A stretch of 64,000 bases of DNA. Source: Paenibacillus castaneae. GTDB lineage: Bacteria > Bacillota > Bacilli > Paenibacillales > Paenibacillaceae. Shown in pieces: positions 43,888 through 52,086 of the stretch. Positions within the stretch are counted from its first letter, which is position 1. Each line of letters begins with the position of its first letter. Under the pieces are notes generated by a model. The model did not search any database and was not told where the DNA came from. It worked only from the letters and a program-made list of their open reading frames with translations. The stretch lies in contig NZ_KZ614144.1 in NCBI RefSeq assembly GCF_002884445.1, forward strand, positions 1,936,290 to 2,000,289, given 5' to 3'. The position numbers and the translations under genes are program-made.

Positions 43888-44793
43888 ATGAAAAGAAAAT
43901 TATTAGCTCTTGCAGGTTTGATTGTAAGTGCAACATTGGTCATCAGTGCTTGCTCGTCAAATGGCGGTTCAGGCAAGTCCGTCGTTAAAGTCGGCTCCAA
44001 AAACTTCACAGAATCATTAATTCTTGGTGAAATGTACGCGCTGGCTCTTGAAGATGGAGGCTACAAGGTTGATCGCAAGCTGAACCTGGGCGGTACGCTT
44101 GTTGCTCATGAATCTCTCAAAAAAGGCGATATTGACTTCTACCCTGAGTACACAGGAACAGGCTTGATCAACGTATTGGAATTGCCGCCTAACTCGGATG
44201 CCAAAACGGTATACGATGAAGTCGCTAAAGGCTATAAAGAAAAGTTTAATCTGATTTGGCTGGAGCCGACAAACGCGAACGATTCCCAAGGTCTTGTAGT
44301 ATCCAAAAAAATCGCGGAAAAATATAACCTCTACAAAATTTCTGATTTGGTGAAGGCAGCACCTGAGCTTAACCTGGCTGCTGTTCCAGAATTTGAAGAG
44401 CGTGAGGATGGCTTAAAGGGCTTGAACGATTTCTATGGCAAAATGAATTTCAAAACAATTAAGCTGTTTGACTACGGTATTAAATACCGCGTAACGCTTG
44501 ATGGCGAAGCGGATGTAACGGTTGGCTTTACAACAGATGGTGATTTGACTAACCCGGATCTCGTTCTGCTTGAGGATGACAAAGGTTTCTGGCCTCCATA
44601 CTTCGTGGCTCCTGTAATACGTGGTGATCTTAACGAGAAGGACCCTGAAATCGCAAAGATTTTGAACAAAATTTCAGCTAAGCTTGATAATGAAACGGTA
44701 CAAAAGCTGAACGCGCAGGTTGATATTGACAAGAAAGAATATGCCGATGTTGCTAAAGCGTTTTTGCAAGAGCAAGGCCTAGTGAAGAAGTAA
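43888..44793 (+). CDS. Quaternary-amine substrate-binding lipoprotein (OpuCC/OsmF/EgtU-type)
   Basis: 301 residues; lipobox VISAC at about residue 22. Mature protein begins VVKVGSKNFTESLILGEMYA, the signature of the OpuC/ProX-type-II binding proteins, with DIDFYPEYTGTGLINV and FWPPYFVAPV further on. These proteins bind a trimethylammonium group in a cage of aromatic residues. The adjacent lyase that would eliminate trimethylamine makes ergothioneine the prime candidate; choline, carnitine or glycine betaine are alternatives. A hairpin follows the gene. Confidence 0.87.
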   Translation: MKRKLLALAGLIVSATLVISACSSNGGSGKSVVKVGSKNFTESLILGEMYALALEDGGYKVDRKLNLGGTLVAHESLKKGDIDFYPEYTGTGLINVLELPPNSDAKTVYDEVAKGYKEKFNLIWLEPTNANDSQGLVVSKKIAEKYNLYKISDLVKAAPELNLAAVPEFEEREDGLKGLNDFYGKMNFKTIKLFDYGIKYRVTLDGEADVTVGFTTDGDLTNPDLVLLEDDKGFWPPYFVAPVIRGDLNEKDPEIAKILNKISAKLDNETVQKLNAQVDIDKKEYADVAKAFLQEQGLVKK

Positions 44794-44810
44794 TTTATAA
44801 TTGAAGCAGC

Positions 44811-44836
44811 GGGGTTTCTCCATGATGGGGAAGCCC
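44811..44836 (+). other. Hairpin between binding-protein and ATPase genes
   Basis: GGGGTTTCTCCAT pairs with ATGGGGAAGCCCC (two G-U pairs) with almost no loop left over; no T-run. Probably stabilises the upstream binding-protein mRNA or tunes read-through. Confidence 0.5.
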
Positions 44837-44860
44837 CCTTCCTACAGGAGTTGATAAGTG

Positions 44861-45820
44861 ATGAGCAACGAGGCAATCATTTTCAAGCAGGTGTCCAAAA
44901 CATTTCCAAAGGCTGGGAAGCCGTCGGTAAATGAAACAAGTCTTAATATCCCGCAAGGCTCCTTTGTGACGATTTTAGGCGCATCGGGCTGTGGAAAAAC
45001 GACCCTGCTAAAAATGGTGAATCGAATTATCGAGCCAACAGCAGGGACAATTTCGATTTTTGGCAAAGATATTCGAAGCATGCCTGTAACAGAGCTGCGG
45101 CAGAGCATCGGCTATGTCATTCAGCAGGTGGGACTGTTTCCGCATTTGACCATCGAACAAAATATTGCAACCGTGCCAGACATACTGGGCTGGGAGCGTA
45201 AGAAAACGGCAGAGAGAATCGATTATTTAATGGATCTCGTTCACCTTCCGGAAAATTATAAAAAGCTGTATCCGCGTCAGCTGTCAGGTGGGCAGCAGCA
45301 GCGCGTCGGCATAGCAAGAGCGATGGCAGGAGATCCAGCCATATTGCTAATGGATGAGCCGTTTGGTGCAATTGATGCGATTACGCGTACGAAGCTGCAG
45401 GATGATTTTAAGCAAATCCAACGTGAGCTTGGCAAAACCGTTTTGTTTGTTACGCATGACGTGGAAGAGGCAATGAAGCTGGGAGACCGTATGATCGTGA
45501 TGAATGAAGGCACAATTCAGCAGTATGATACTCCACTTGCTATTATGTCGAATCCGAGCAACTCATTTGTCTCGCGCTTAATCCAAGCGGATGACTTATT
45601 CCAACAGCTCCACCTTATTCGTGCAGAGGAACGGATGATTGCCTTGACAGATGAGGCTGTCGCTGATGACATTCCGCGAGTTAAAGCCAGTGAGAGCCTG
45701 AAATCCGTGCTTCAAACGCTTTTGCAGCAAAATGCTCCTTATGTAGTCGTTGAGAATGACAAGCAAGAGCTAATTGGCAGGCTAACGCTCCAGCAGTTAA
45801 AGCTGCAGAATGGCAGGTGA
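44861..45820 (+). CDS. Quaternary-amine ABC transporter ATP-binding protein (OpuCA/EgtV type)
   Basis: 319 residues. Walker A GASGCGKTT, Q-loop YVIQQVGLFPHLTI, signature LSGGQQQRVGIARAM, Walker B ILLMDEPFGAID and switch His VTHDVEEA. After the ATPase core one CBS-like module remains (about residues 255-315, DDIPRVKASESLKSVLQTLL; APYVVVENDKQELIG), shorter than the CBS pair of OpuA/OpuCA, so ionic-strength control as in osmolyte importers is less likely. ATG 44861 or GTG 44858 can serve as start. Confidence 0.88.
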   Translation: MSNEAIIFKQVSKTFPKAGKPSVNETSLNIPQGSFVTILGASGCGKTTLLKMVNRIIEPTAGTISIFGKDIRSMPVTELRQSIGYVIQQVGLFPHLTIEQNIATVPDILGWERKKTAERIDYLMDLVHLPENYKKLYPRQLSGGQQQRVGIARAMAGDPAILLMDEPFGAIDAITRTKLQDDFKQIQRELGKTVLFVTHDVEEAMKLGDRMIVMNEGTIQQYDTPLAIMSNPSNSFVSRLIQADDLFQQLHLIRAEERMIALTDEAVADDIPRVKASESLKSVLQTLLQQNAPYVVVENDKQELIGRLTLQQLKLQNGR

Positions 45821-45825
45821 CGCTG

Positions 45826-46464
45826 ATGCTGGACTATCTTTCACGCCATTATGACTTTCTATTAACTTCTTTGCTAGAGCATATTTTTCTTACGTTTGTA
45901 TCGCTATTTATTGCACTGCTTATTGCACTGCCGCTTGGCTACTGGTTATCCGGACATCGGCGGGTCTCGGTTCCTGTCTTGTCTGTATTAGGCATTATTT
46001 ATGCTATTCCAAGCTTAGGCATGTTCGCCTTGCTAATTCCGCTCGTAGGACTTGGGAGCAAGCCAGCCATTATTGCTTTGGTTGTGTACAGTCAGCTTAT
46101 TCTCGTACGCAACGTGATTTCAGGGTTTCAAGCGATTGATCCTTCTATTATTGAGGCTGCCAAAGGCATGGGCTTTAGCGCGTGGAGGCAATTCGTTCGC
46201 ATCGAGCTTCCGCTTGCGCTGCCAGTTATTATTGGCGGGGTGAGAATTGCATCAGTATCTGTGATAGGCATTGCGACGATAGCAGCTTGGATTAATGCTG
46301 GCGGGCTAGGCGGGATTTTGTTCGAGGGCTTGTATCAGAACTCCATTCCGAAGATGGTGTGGGGCACGCTGCTTGTATCGTCGCTCGCATTATCGACTAA
46401 TATTATTTTGCTGCGTGTTGAAAAGTCAACGCTTCGAAGAGCACGCGGGGAGCAAAGAGTGTGA
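45826..46464 (+). CDS. Quaternary-amine ABC transporter permease (OpuCD type), second
   Basis: 212 residues from ATG 45826 (AGGTGA upstream; GTG 45817 overlaps the ATPase stop). EAA-like loop SIIEAAKGMGFSAWRQFVRI and AAWINAGGLGGILFEGL. It completes the heterodimeric permease with the product of 43226. Last transporter gene before the regulator. Confidence 0.87.
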   Translation: MLDYLSRHYDFLLTSLLEHIFLTFVSLFIALLIALPLGYWLSGHRRVSVPVLSVLGIIYAIPSLGMFALLIPLVGLGSKPAIIALVVYSQLILVRNVISGFQAIDPSIIEAAKGMGFSAWRQFVRIELPLALPVIIGGVRIASVSVIGIATIAAWINAGGLGGILFEGLYQNSIPKMVWGTLLVSSLALSTNIILLRVEKSTLRRARGEQRV

Positions 46465-46513
46465 TATACTGGTTCACGAGAATGTGATTATGATTGCTTT
46501 ACTTTGAGGTGTA

Positions 46514-47257
46514 ATGATGAATGGTACTCAAACGTTGGGACGTGCTATCGATATATTATTCGTACTCGCTGAATCAGGTTCTACGCTAACGGTAAGCGAG
46601 ATCGCGGAGAAGGTAGGCATCCCGGACAGCACGGCATATCGTTTTATTCAAACGCTCATTAAGAACGGCTTTGTAGAGCGCAAAGGCAGAAGCCAAATTG
46701 GATTAGGTCTTCGGATATTTGATTTAGCTAGAAGCTTATCTCAGCAAATTGAGAAAGAGCTTCTTGTTATCGCAAGACCTGTTATGGAGGAGCTTACCGC
46801 TCTCACGAATGAAACGTCGGTGCTATTCGTCCGTTCAGGTTCCAAAGCCATTTGCATTGAAAATGTAACAAGTCCAAGATTAATTAGATTTCAAATTGAA
46901 AACGGCAGAGTATTGCCGCTTAATTCAGGTGCTTCGGGGAAGACGCTTCTGGCATTTGAGAATGACAAGGTCATTGAAGAAATGTGCAAGCTCTTTGTGG
47001 AAGAAGCTACTAAGCCTTTGCTATTGGAACAGCTGGTGAGCATAAGGAAAGCAGGTTATTGCTATACACTCGGCGAGGTGGATACGGATGCATTTGCAAT
47101 TGCGGCCCCCATTCTTGATCCGCAGCAGCGAATCGTGGCAAGCTTATCGGCAACGGGACCTATTCATCGGCTTAGTGAGAAGGAGATTCCTGTCTATATC
47201 GAACATGTGAAGGCTGCTGCGTCACAAATTTCATGCAAGCTGGGTGCCCTAGCATAA
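46514..47257 (+). CDS. IclR-family transcriptional regulator
   Basis: 247 residues: N-terminal winged helix (VSEIAEKVGIPDSTAYRFIQ; helix-turn-helix at about 25-60) and C-terminal GAF-like effector domain (LNSGASGKTLLAF; YCYTLGEVDTDAFAIAAPI; VASLSATGP). It closes the catabolic/transport operon and probably senses the substrate or an intermediate such as thiourocanate. The A/T-rich palindromes at the two operon promoters are candidate binding sites. Confidence 0.9.
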   Translation: MMNGTQTLGRAIDILFVLAESGSTLTVSEIAEKVGIPDSTAYRFIQTLIKNGFVERKGRSQIGLGLRIFDLARSLSQQIEKELLVIARPVMEELTALTNETSVLFVRSGSKAICIENVTSPRLIRFQIENGRVLPLNSGASGKTLLAFENDKVIEEMCKLFVEEATKPLLLEQLVSIRKAGYCYTLGEVDTDAFAIAAPILDPQQRIVASLSATGPIHRLSEKEIPVYIEHVKAAASQISCKLGALA

Positions 47258-47288
47258 CACATTCAGTTAAAATGCATATGTAGCAGTG

Positions 47289-47321
47289 AAGCGGAACGTA
47301 ATTAATCGATCCGCTTTTTTT
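47289..47321 (+). terminator. Terminator after the IclR gene
   Basis: AAGCGGA/TCCGCTT stem with 14-base loop and T7-8 tail, ending the catabolic operon. Confidence 0.75.
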
Positions 47322-47395
47322 GGCGTGTAAATGAGGTGGACTAGAACTGGGAAGAGCTTTCAGCATCAATTGAATTCTATATTACCTTCGCCTCC

Positions 47396-47443
47396 AGAAA
47401 AAATAAGCGACCGCTCTCCTGTGGAGTACAGGTAAGCAGTCGC
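47396..47443 (-). terminator. Terminator of the MMPL transporter gene
   Basis: On the minus strand a near-perfect 16-base stem (GCGACTGCTTACCTGT with its partner, plus-strand 47407-47443) with a five-base loop is followed by TTATTTTTTC. Confidence 0.8.
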
Positions 47444-47496
47444 AGCATAATAAGTCACTCATTATTATCTATTTACAGGATTATGACCGATTGGAA

Positions 47497-49833
47497 TCAG
47501 TATGCCTTTCGAGGGTTAGTCATGGTTTCGACGGTACTTTCCTGTTTTTTTAACTCTGCAAGCAGCTTATCGCCTTCGACATCAAGGTTTGGCAGCATGC
47601 GGTCTAACCATTTCGGCAACCACCAAGCTTTATCTCCGAATACAGCCATGACTGCTGGGACGAGTGCCATGCGGACTATGAAGGCATCAATAAGGATGCC
47701 GATCGCCAGTGCGAAACCGATCTGTTTGATCATGATATCATGAGCGAAAATAAAGCCGGCGAAGACGGACACCATAATTACGGCTGCGGCAACAACAACG
47801 CGGCTGGCCTGATTGTATCCGAGAATGACACTCTCTGTTCCATGATGGCCATGGACGTAAGATTCACGCATAGAGCTGACAAGGAAAACCTGATAATCCA
47901 TCGCCAGTCCGTAAAGAATGCCGGTAACCATAATCGGCATAAAGCTGAGCAGCGGACCGCCAGTATCGAAGCCGAAGAGGGAGTGAAGCCATCCCCATTG
48001 GTACACGGCCGTAGTGATCCCGAACGTGGCAAGCACACTGAGAAGAAAACCGACTGTAGCTTTTAGCGGAACGATGATTGAGCGAAATACGAGCAGCAGA
48101 ATAATCAGCGAGAGGATGACGATAATGCCGACGTAGAGCGGGAACACCTCAGCCAGCTTTGACGACATATCGATGTTAATCGCAGTAAATCCAGTAACGC
48201 CAATTGTGACATCATACGTTTGCGCCATGTTCGAATCGGAAGCCCGAATCTCACGCACGAGGTTTTTGGTCTCTGCATCTGTCGGACCCGTTTTTGGGAT
48301 GAGACTAATAATCGCCATATCTCCGGTTCTGTTTACGCCCATAGGTGTCACGAGCGAAACGTTCTCATGCTGACCCAGTTCCTGAACCAGACCAAACAGC
48401 GTTTCAGGTGTCATTTTGTCCGATGCACCTTTTGGCTTGGCGACTAGGAGCAGTGGCCCATTGAAGCCTTCTCCGAATCCGTTTGAAATGGCGTCGTAGC
48501 TCTGTCTTGATGCAGTATCCAAGTTCGCCGTAGCACCCGAAGGAATGCCCATTTCCATTTTTGCGACCGGGAGCGCAGCTGCGCCAAGTATGACAATAAC
48601 GCCAACAATAATCAGCCAACGGCCCTTCGATACGCTCGTTACCCAGCGGTATGCGAATCCATTAGACAATTTATTTGTTGGGCTGATCTTCGTGCGCGCT
48701 TTTGCCGAGCAGATGCGTTCACCTAGCAGACCGAGCAGAGCCGGCAACAGGGTTAGGGCAACCAGAACGTTGACGAGGACGGCCAAAGCGGCAACAAGCG
48801 CCATCGCGGACAAAAAGCCAATACCAATCACAAGCATGCCGCATAAAGCAATGATAACGGTCAAGCCAGCGAAAAACACGGCGCTCCCGGCGGTGCCTAC
48901 AGCTCTGCTCGCGGCTTCCTGAGCGGTTAGTCCCTGATCGAGAATCATGCGGCGCTGACGGTTCACGATGAACAGCGAGTAGTCGATTCCGACGGCAAGC
49001 CCGACCATAAGCGCCAGAACAGGCGTGAGATCGGTCATATGGATGAATTTCGAGAAGGCATATGCCCCTCCTACGCTTATGCCTACTCCCATTAGAGCAG
49101 TCAGAAGCGGCAAGCCTGCAGCAACAACTGAACCGAGTGTCATGAAAAGTACAACAGCGGCGACGGCAATACCAATTGCTTCAGTCGAACCGATTGAAGG
49201 CTTGGTCGAAAGCGAGTCGCTAGGTAGTGCGGTAATACCCGTTTTCTGTACGGTCATTACAGCATTGATAACGGAATCGGGGACCGACTCGGGAAGCGAC
49301 ATTTGCTGAACGGTGAATTGAAATTGGAACAGGGCGACGCTTCCGTCAGATGCAAGCATCACGCCGGGAACCGGAACTCCGTTCACCATCAAAGGGCCGA
49401 AAGGAGGTATTTCACCAGTGGGTGCTTGCGCTGTTTCGTTCCCTTGTGCCGTTTCATTCCCTTGCATGCTGCCTGCAGTCGAAGCATTGGCTTCCGCGGC
49501 CAATTTGGCGGCATTAATAACATAGTCAAGGTTGTATACTTCATTAACGGCATTGCTAATGGAGCTCAAGCGCTCCGGCGTGTCCAGGCGTTCACCCTTT
49601 GGTGCGGTAAACACGATGCTGGCTTGTCCGCCCGAAGCTTCCGGCAGCTCTGCCGATAACTGGTCTAACACCTTCTGCGACTCCGTGCCCTCAATTTTCA
49701 TATCGGAACTGACATGTATTCCGTTGACCCCAAGTATGGCGAGGACAACTCCGAGGATCGCGATCCAACTGATAATGAAATACCATGGCCTGGTATAGGC
49801 TGACTTACCCAATCTGTACAGGAATGTTGACAT
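47497..49833 (-). CDS. MMPL/RND-family membrane transporter
   Basis: 778 residues with the two-fold RND layout of MmpL proteins: one helix, a 130-residue extracellular domain, five helices, a second helix/domain/five-helix set. Motifs VGLAVGIDYSLFIVNRQRR and LYGLAMDYQVFLVSSMRE carry the two conserved Asp-Tyr proton-relay pairs. A short repeat GNETAQGNETAQ lies in the first outer domain. AAAGGAG precedes the ATG. MMPL proteins export lipids, siderophores or drugs. The TetR regulator gene is 50 bases upstream on the same strand and shares its operator region. Confidence 0.9.
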   Translation of the reverse strand: MSTFLYRLGKSAYTRPWYFIISWIAILGVVLAILGVNGIHVSSDMKIEGTESQKVLDQLSAELPEASGGQASIVFTAPKGERLDTPERLSSISNAVNEVYNLDYVINAAKLAAEANASTAGSMQGNETAQGNETAQAPTGEIPPFGPLMVNGVPVPGVMLASDGSVALFQFQFTVQQMSLPESVPDSVINAVMTVQKTGITALPSDSLSTKPSIGSTEAIGIAVAAVVLFMTLGSVVAAGLPLLTALMGVGISVGGAYAFSKFIHMTDLTPVLALMVGLAVGIDYSLFIVNRQRRMILDQGLTAQEAASRAVGTAGSAVFFAGLTVIIALCGMLVIGIGFLSAMALVAALAVLVNVLVALTLLPALLGLLGERICSAKARTKISPTNKLSNGFAYRWVTSVSKGRWLIIVGVIVILGAAALPVAKMEMGIPSGATANLDTASRQSYDAISNGFGEGFNGPLLLVAKPKGASDKMTPETLFGLVQELGQHENVSLVTPMGVNRTGDMAIISLIPKTGPTDAETKNLVREIRASDSNMAQTYDVTIGVTGFTAINIDMSSKLAEVFPLYVGIIVILSLIILLLVFRSIIVPLKATVGFLLSVLATFGITTAVYQWGWLHSLFGFDTGGPLLSFMPIMVTGILYGLAMDYQVFLVSSMRESYVHGHHGTESVILGYNQASRVVVAAAVIMVSVFAGFIFAHDIMIKQIGFALAIGILIDAFIVRMALVPAVMAVFGDKAWWLPKWLDRMLPNLDVEGDKLLAELKKQESTVETMTNPRKAY

Positions 49834-49882
49834 ACGTTTATGCTTCTCCTTTGCATGTTGAAATAACGTGAAGTCTTATGAA

Positions 49883-50500
49883 CTAGAATCCGTTTCGCAA
49901 GTAATCGAACATGGTGTCTAAATAGTGATCGAAAGTAACGGCCTCTGGGCTTTCGTCAACTGATTGGCCTGGAAGCAGTACGTTCAGGCTGCCGTCAAGT
50001 ATGGGCAGCACGGCCCCATAAACGGCGCCGGCGAGTAGGTGTGTGTACCCATTGGGATAACGTCCAAGGGATAACTCGTTCAATGTCTCCTGGGCAGATA
50101 TTTGCAAACGGCGCAGTCCGCTAAGGATGAATGGCTCAAGCGACGGGTACTGCTTCGAAAGCAATACAAGCTGTCGCAATTTTCCGATATGCTCGCCAGT
50201 AAGCTGCATCTTCATCAAATGATACAGGATGTCTGGAGGGGAAATGTCCTCGTTTAAGCCTTCGATCCAATCCTTGACTTCTTCGGCGCCTTTAAAAATG
50301 ACAGCTGCCGACGCTACCGCTTCTTCCTTGCAGGAGTAATGGTTCGCGAAAGTTCTTCTGGAGTAACCGGCGCGCTGTACAACATCCTCAACGACGAAGC
50401 CGTCCATCCCCTTTTCCAGAGCAAGAGCGAACGCCGCATCGGCAAGCGCATTCGCGGTTGCTTCTCTTTTGATATCGCGTAGGTTTTGTTTGTTCATCAT
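49883..50500 (-). CDS. TetR-family transcriptional regulator
   Basis: 205 residues: N-terminal helix-turn-helix (FVVEDVVQRAGYSRRTFANH, about 35-57) and a divergent all-helical ligand domain. It lies directly upstream of the MMPL gene on the same strand; strong palindromic operators precede it, so it most likely represses both until a ligand binds. Between the best ribosome site (GAGGTG) and the ATG pair stands a perfect 14-base palindrome (50503-50516), so spacing is long unless that palindrome folds in the mRNA. Confidence 0.88.
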   Translation of the reverse strand: MMNKQNLRDIKREATANALADAAFALALEKGMDGFVVEDVVQRAGYSRRTFANHYSCKEEAVASAAVIFKGAEEVKDWIEGLNEDISPPDILYHLMKMQLTGEHIGKLRQLVLLSKQYPSLEPFILSGLRRLQISAQETLNELSLGRYPNGYTHLLAGAVYGAVLPILDGSLNVLLPGQSVDESPEAVTFDHYLDTMFDYLRNGF

Positions 50501-50502
50501 GT

Positions 50503-50516
50503 AACGCTTAAGCGTT
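50503..50516 (-). promoter_or_regulatory. Perfect 14-base palindrome in the tetR leader
   Basis: AACGCTTAAGCGTT sits between GAGGTG and the start codon. It may fold in the mRNA and bring the ribosome site near the start, or be an extra protein-binding site. Confidence 0.4.
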
Positions 50517-50572
50517 CACCTCGTTTCAGATAGACTGGCAGCTTTTTCAAATATAATTCCGTGTCTATATTA

Positions 50573-50604
50573 TTGCCCAATGGGCAAATATGCACAATGG
50601 GCAA
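50573..50604 (-). promoter_or_regulatory. Tandem TetR operators overlapping the tetR-MMPL promoter
   Basis: TTGCCCA-A-TGGGCAA (50573-50587) is a perfect palindrome; TGCACAATGGGCAA (50591-50604) is a second, imperfect copy 18 bases away. On the minus strand they interleave with a possible promoter TTGTGC, 17-base spacer, AATAAT, one operator lying between -35 and -10. This is the arrangement expected for autorepression. Confidence 0.65.
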
Positions 50605-50720
50605 TATGTTACGAATTTGTGGCGTTGAGGAGCATGGCTTAGCCGAGAGTTGAAAAAATAGGGATAGTGCTGGTACTTGTCATCCATATTCACGAGATCA
50701 TTTATTCTGTCTGAACTACC

Positions 50721-50750
50721 AACCACGTCCATCTTGGCGTGGTTTTTCGT
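50721..50750 (+). terminator. Orphan terminator
   Basis: AACCACGTCC/GGCGTGGTT stem and T5. No gene precedes it within 200 bases on this strand; the 50605-50720 stretch shows nothing else I can identify. Confidence 0.55.
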
Positions 50751-50902
50751 ATGGTTATATGAAGAGCAGAATGAAACGAGTGAACCAATTACAAGGTTAT
50801 GACAATATATAGGTGAATGGCCATTCAGTGAGGAGCAGTTTCTTGGTTATTGAGGAGATGAGTGTGATCTTATATTGCTAAATTGAATTAGCATGCAAGA
50901 GG

Positions 50903-50936
50903 AAGACTGTCGAGAAGATTCTCGATGGTCTTTTTT
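50903..50936 (+). terminator. Second orphan terminator
   Basis: AAGACTGTCGAGA/TCTCGATGGTCTT stem (one G-U pair), four-base loop, T6. Again no upstream gene is recognisable, suggesting decayed or deleted genes in 50600-50940. Confidence 0.6.
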
Positions 50937-51028
50937 ATGATGTTACTTTTAGGAGTGATTGGATAAAAACTATTGACACTTACCAAGCGAATGATGATAT
51001 GATGTAGCAAATATTGGGAGATGATGTG

Positions 51029-51730
51029 ATGGAAATAAAAGAAGCAAGCAAGAGTACTCATCTTACGGAAAGCAATAATAGTTTGCAACAGCATGAAGTT
51101 AATCCGAACTTTTCAAAATTTGATAGTGAAACAATGGAAGAGAAAGAAGCGGCATACCATAAGTTTTTGGCAGCTCAAAAAATTCGGGAAAAGATCTATG
51201 GCTTTCTTAGACCGATTCTAATAGCCATTAGTTTATTGATAGGAATAGCATTGCTCTTCGGAATTGTGATAGCGCTATCAGGAATCCCCCACACAATGAA
51301 TAAAGAATTCACAGCGATTCAATATCGGACAAGTGATCCTGCTTATGTAGAAAATACAACTATTATCGTAAAAGGTAAATTGTACAAAAGGTTTTTTACT
51401 AACCCTAAGTTTGTTGGTTCCATTGTAGTTGATAATTTTGAGTATACGAAAACACATCAATTATTTGATATTACGTTTTATAAATATGATCAATCTAGCA
51501 GCGATGTTTTAATGTACTATACTAATAAGCAAGGAGTGCCAGTTCATGAACCATTAGGTGTAATGATGATGTCTGAAAATTTCAACACATTATCCATTCT
51601 GGTTTTTGAACCTTTGGATAAAAATACGAATTCAAAATCAACAATGGACTTGATCATTTCTGCACCTGCAGCTTCGCGGAAGGAAGCCGTGCAAATTTAT
51701 GAACAATTAAGTCCTAGAATTGTCCAATGA
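51029..51730 (+). CDS. Hypothetical single-pass membrane protein
   Basis: 233 residues from ATG 51029 (GGGAG eight bases before). A charged 60-residue cytoplasmic N-terminus, one transmembrane helix (about residues 67-90, ILIAISLLIGIALLFGIVIAL) and an extracellular domain of mixed beta character with FVGSIVVDNFEYTKTHQLFD. I do not recognise the family. A+T-rich like the surrounding accessory stretch; no operon partner. Confidence 0.65.
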   Translation: MEIKEASKSTHLTESNNSLQQHEVNPNFSKFDSETMEEKEAAYHKFLAAQKIREKIYGFLRPILIAISLLIGIALLFGIVIALSGIPHTMNKEFTAIQYRTSDPAYVENTTIIVKGKLYKRFFTNPKFVGSIVVDNFEYTKTHQLFDITFYKYDQSSSDVLMYYTNKQGVPVHEPLGVMMMSENFNTLSILVFEPLDKNTNSKSTMDLIISAPAASRKEAVQIYEQLSPRIVQ

Positions 51731-51773
51731 TCGTATTCGATTTGAGTAGAGTAGGAACTTCAATAATTCTGCC

Positions 51774-51986
51774 ATGGGCGATATTGTTGTCGGAATGGGC
51801 TGGAAGGTAGGCCTCGACATAGAGGTCGATTTCTCGGCTTTCCTGCTGCATCCTGACGATTTGATTTTCTACGGTAATCCGAGATCGACAGACGGAAATA
51901 AAGGGTTACTTGAGTTCATTTATTATACCAGACTACATTGCCAGTGTGTTTTTGCTATTTATAGGAAGAATACCGCGCGGCTTTAA
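51774..51986 (+). pseudogene. TerD-family remnant
   Basis: The frame encodes IVVGMGWKVGL, VDFSAFLL and LIFYGNPRSTDG, close to the TerD core (VGLGWD..., DLDASAFLL, FIFYNNxxSxDG). The normal N-terminus, the loop between SAFLL and IFY, and everything after the DG motif are missing or out of frame. No ribosome site is seen. Reads as a decayed tellurite/stress-resistance gene fragment. Confidence 0.5.
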
Positions 51987-52086
51987 TTGGATATTCAGTA
52001 GTGACATAAAATCATAAAAGGTGCCGACGATGGAGATATGAGAGCTAGATCATGCGAATTAGCCGCTTGCCCACTTTTACTCGGTA

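Noticed and set aside
43226..46464. OpuC osmoprotectant importer for osmotic stress
   Set aside because: The gene family fits, but the ATPase has only one CBS-like module and the genes sit in a catabolic operon with an IclR regulator, so a nutrient role is more likely.
47740..49798. Several plus-strand open frames of 60-125 codons
   Set aside because: All are antisense to the well-supported MMPL gene, with no ribosome sites or family features.
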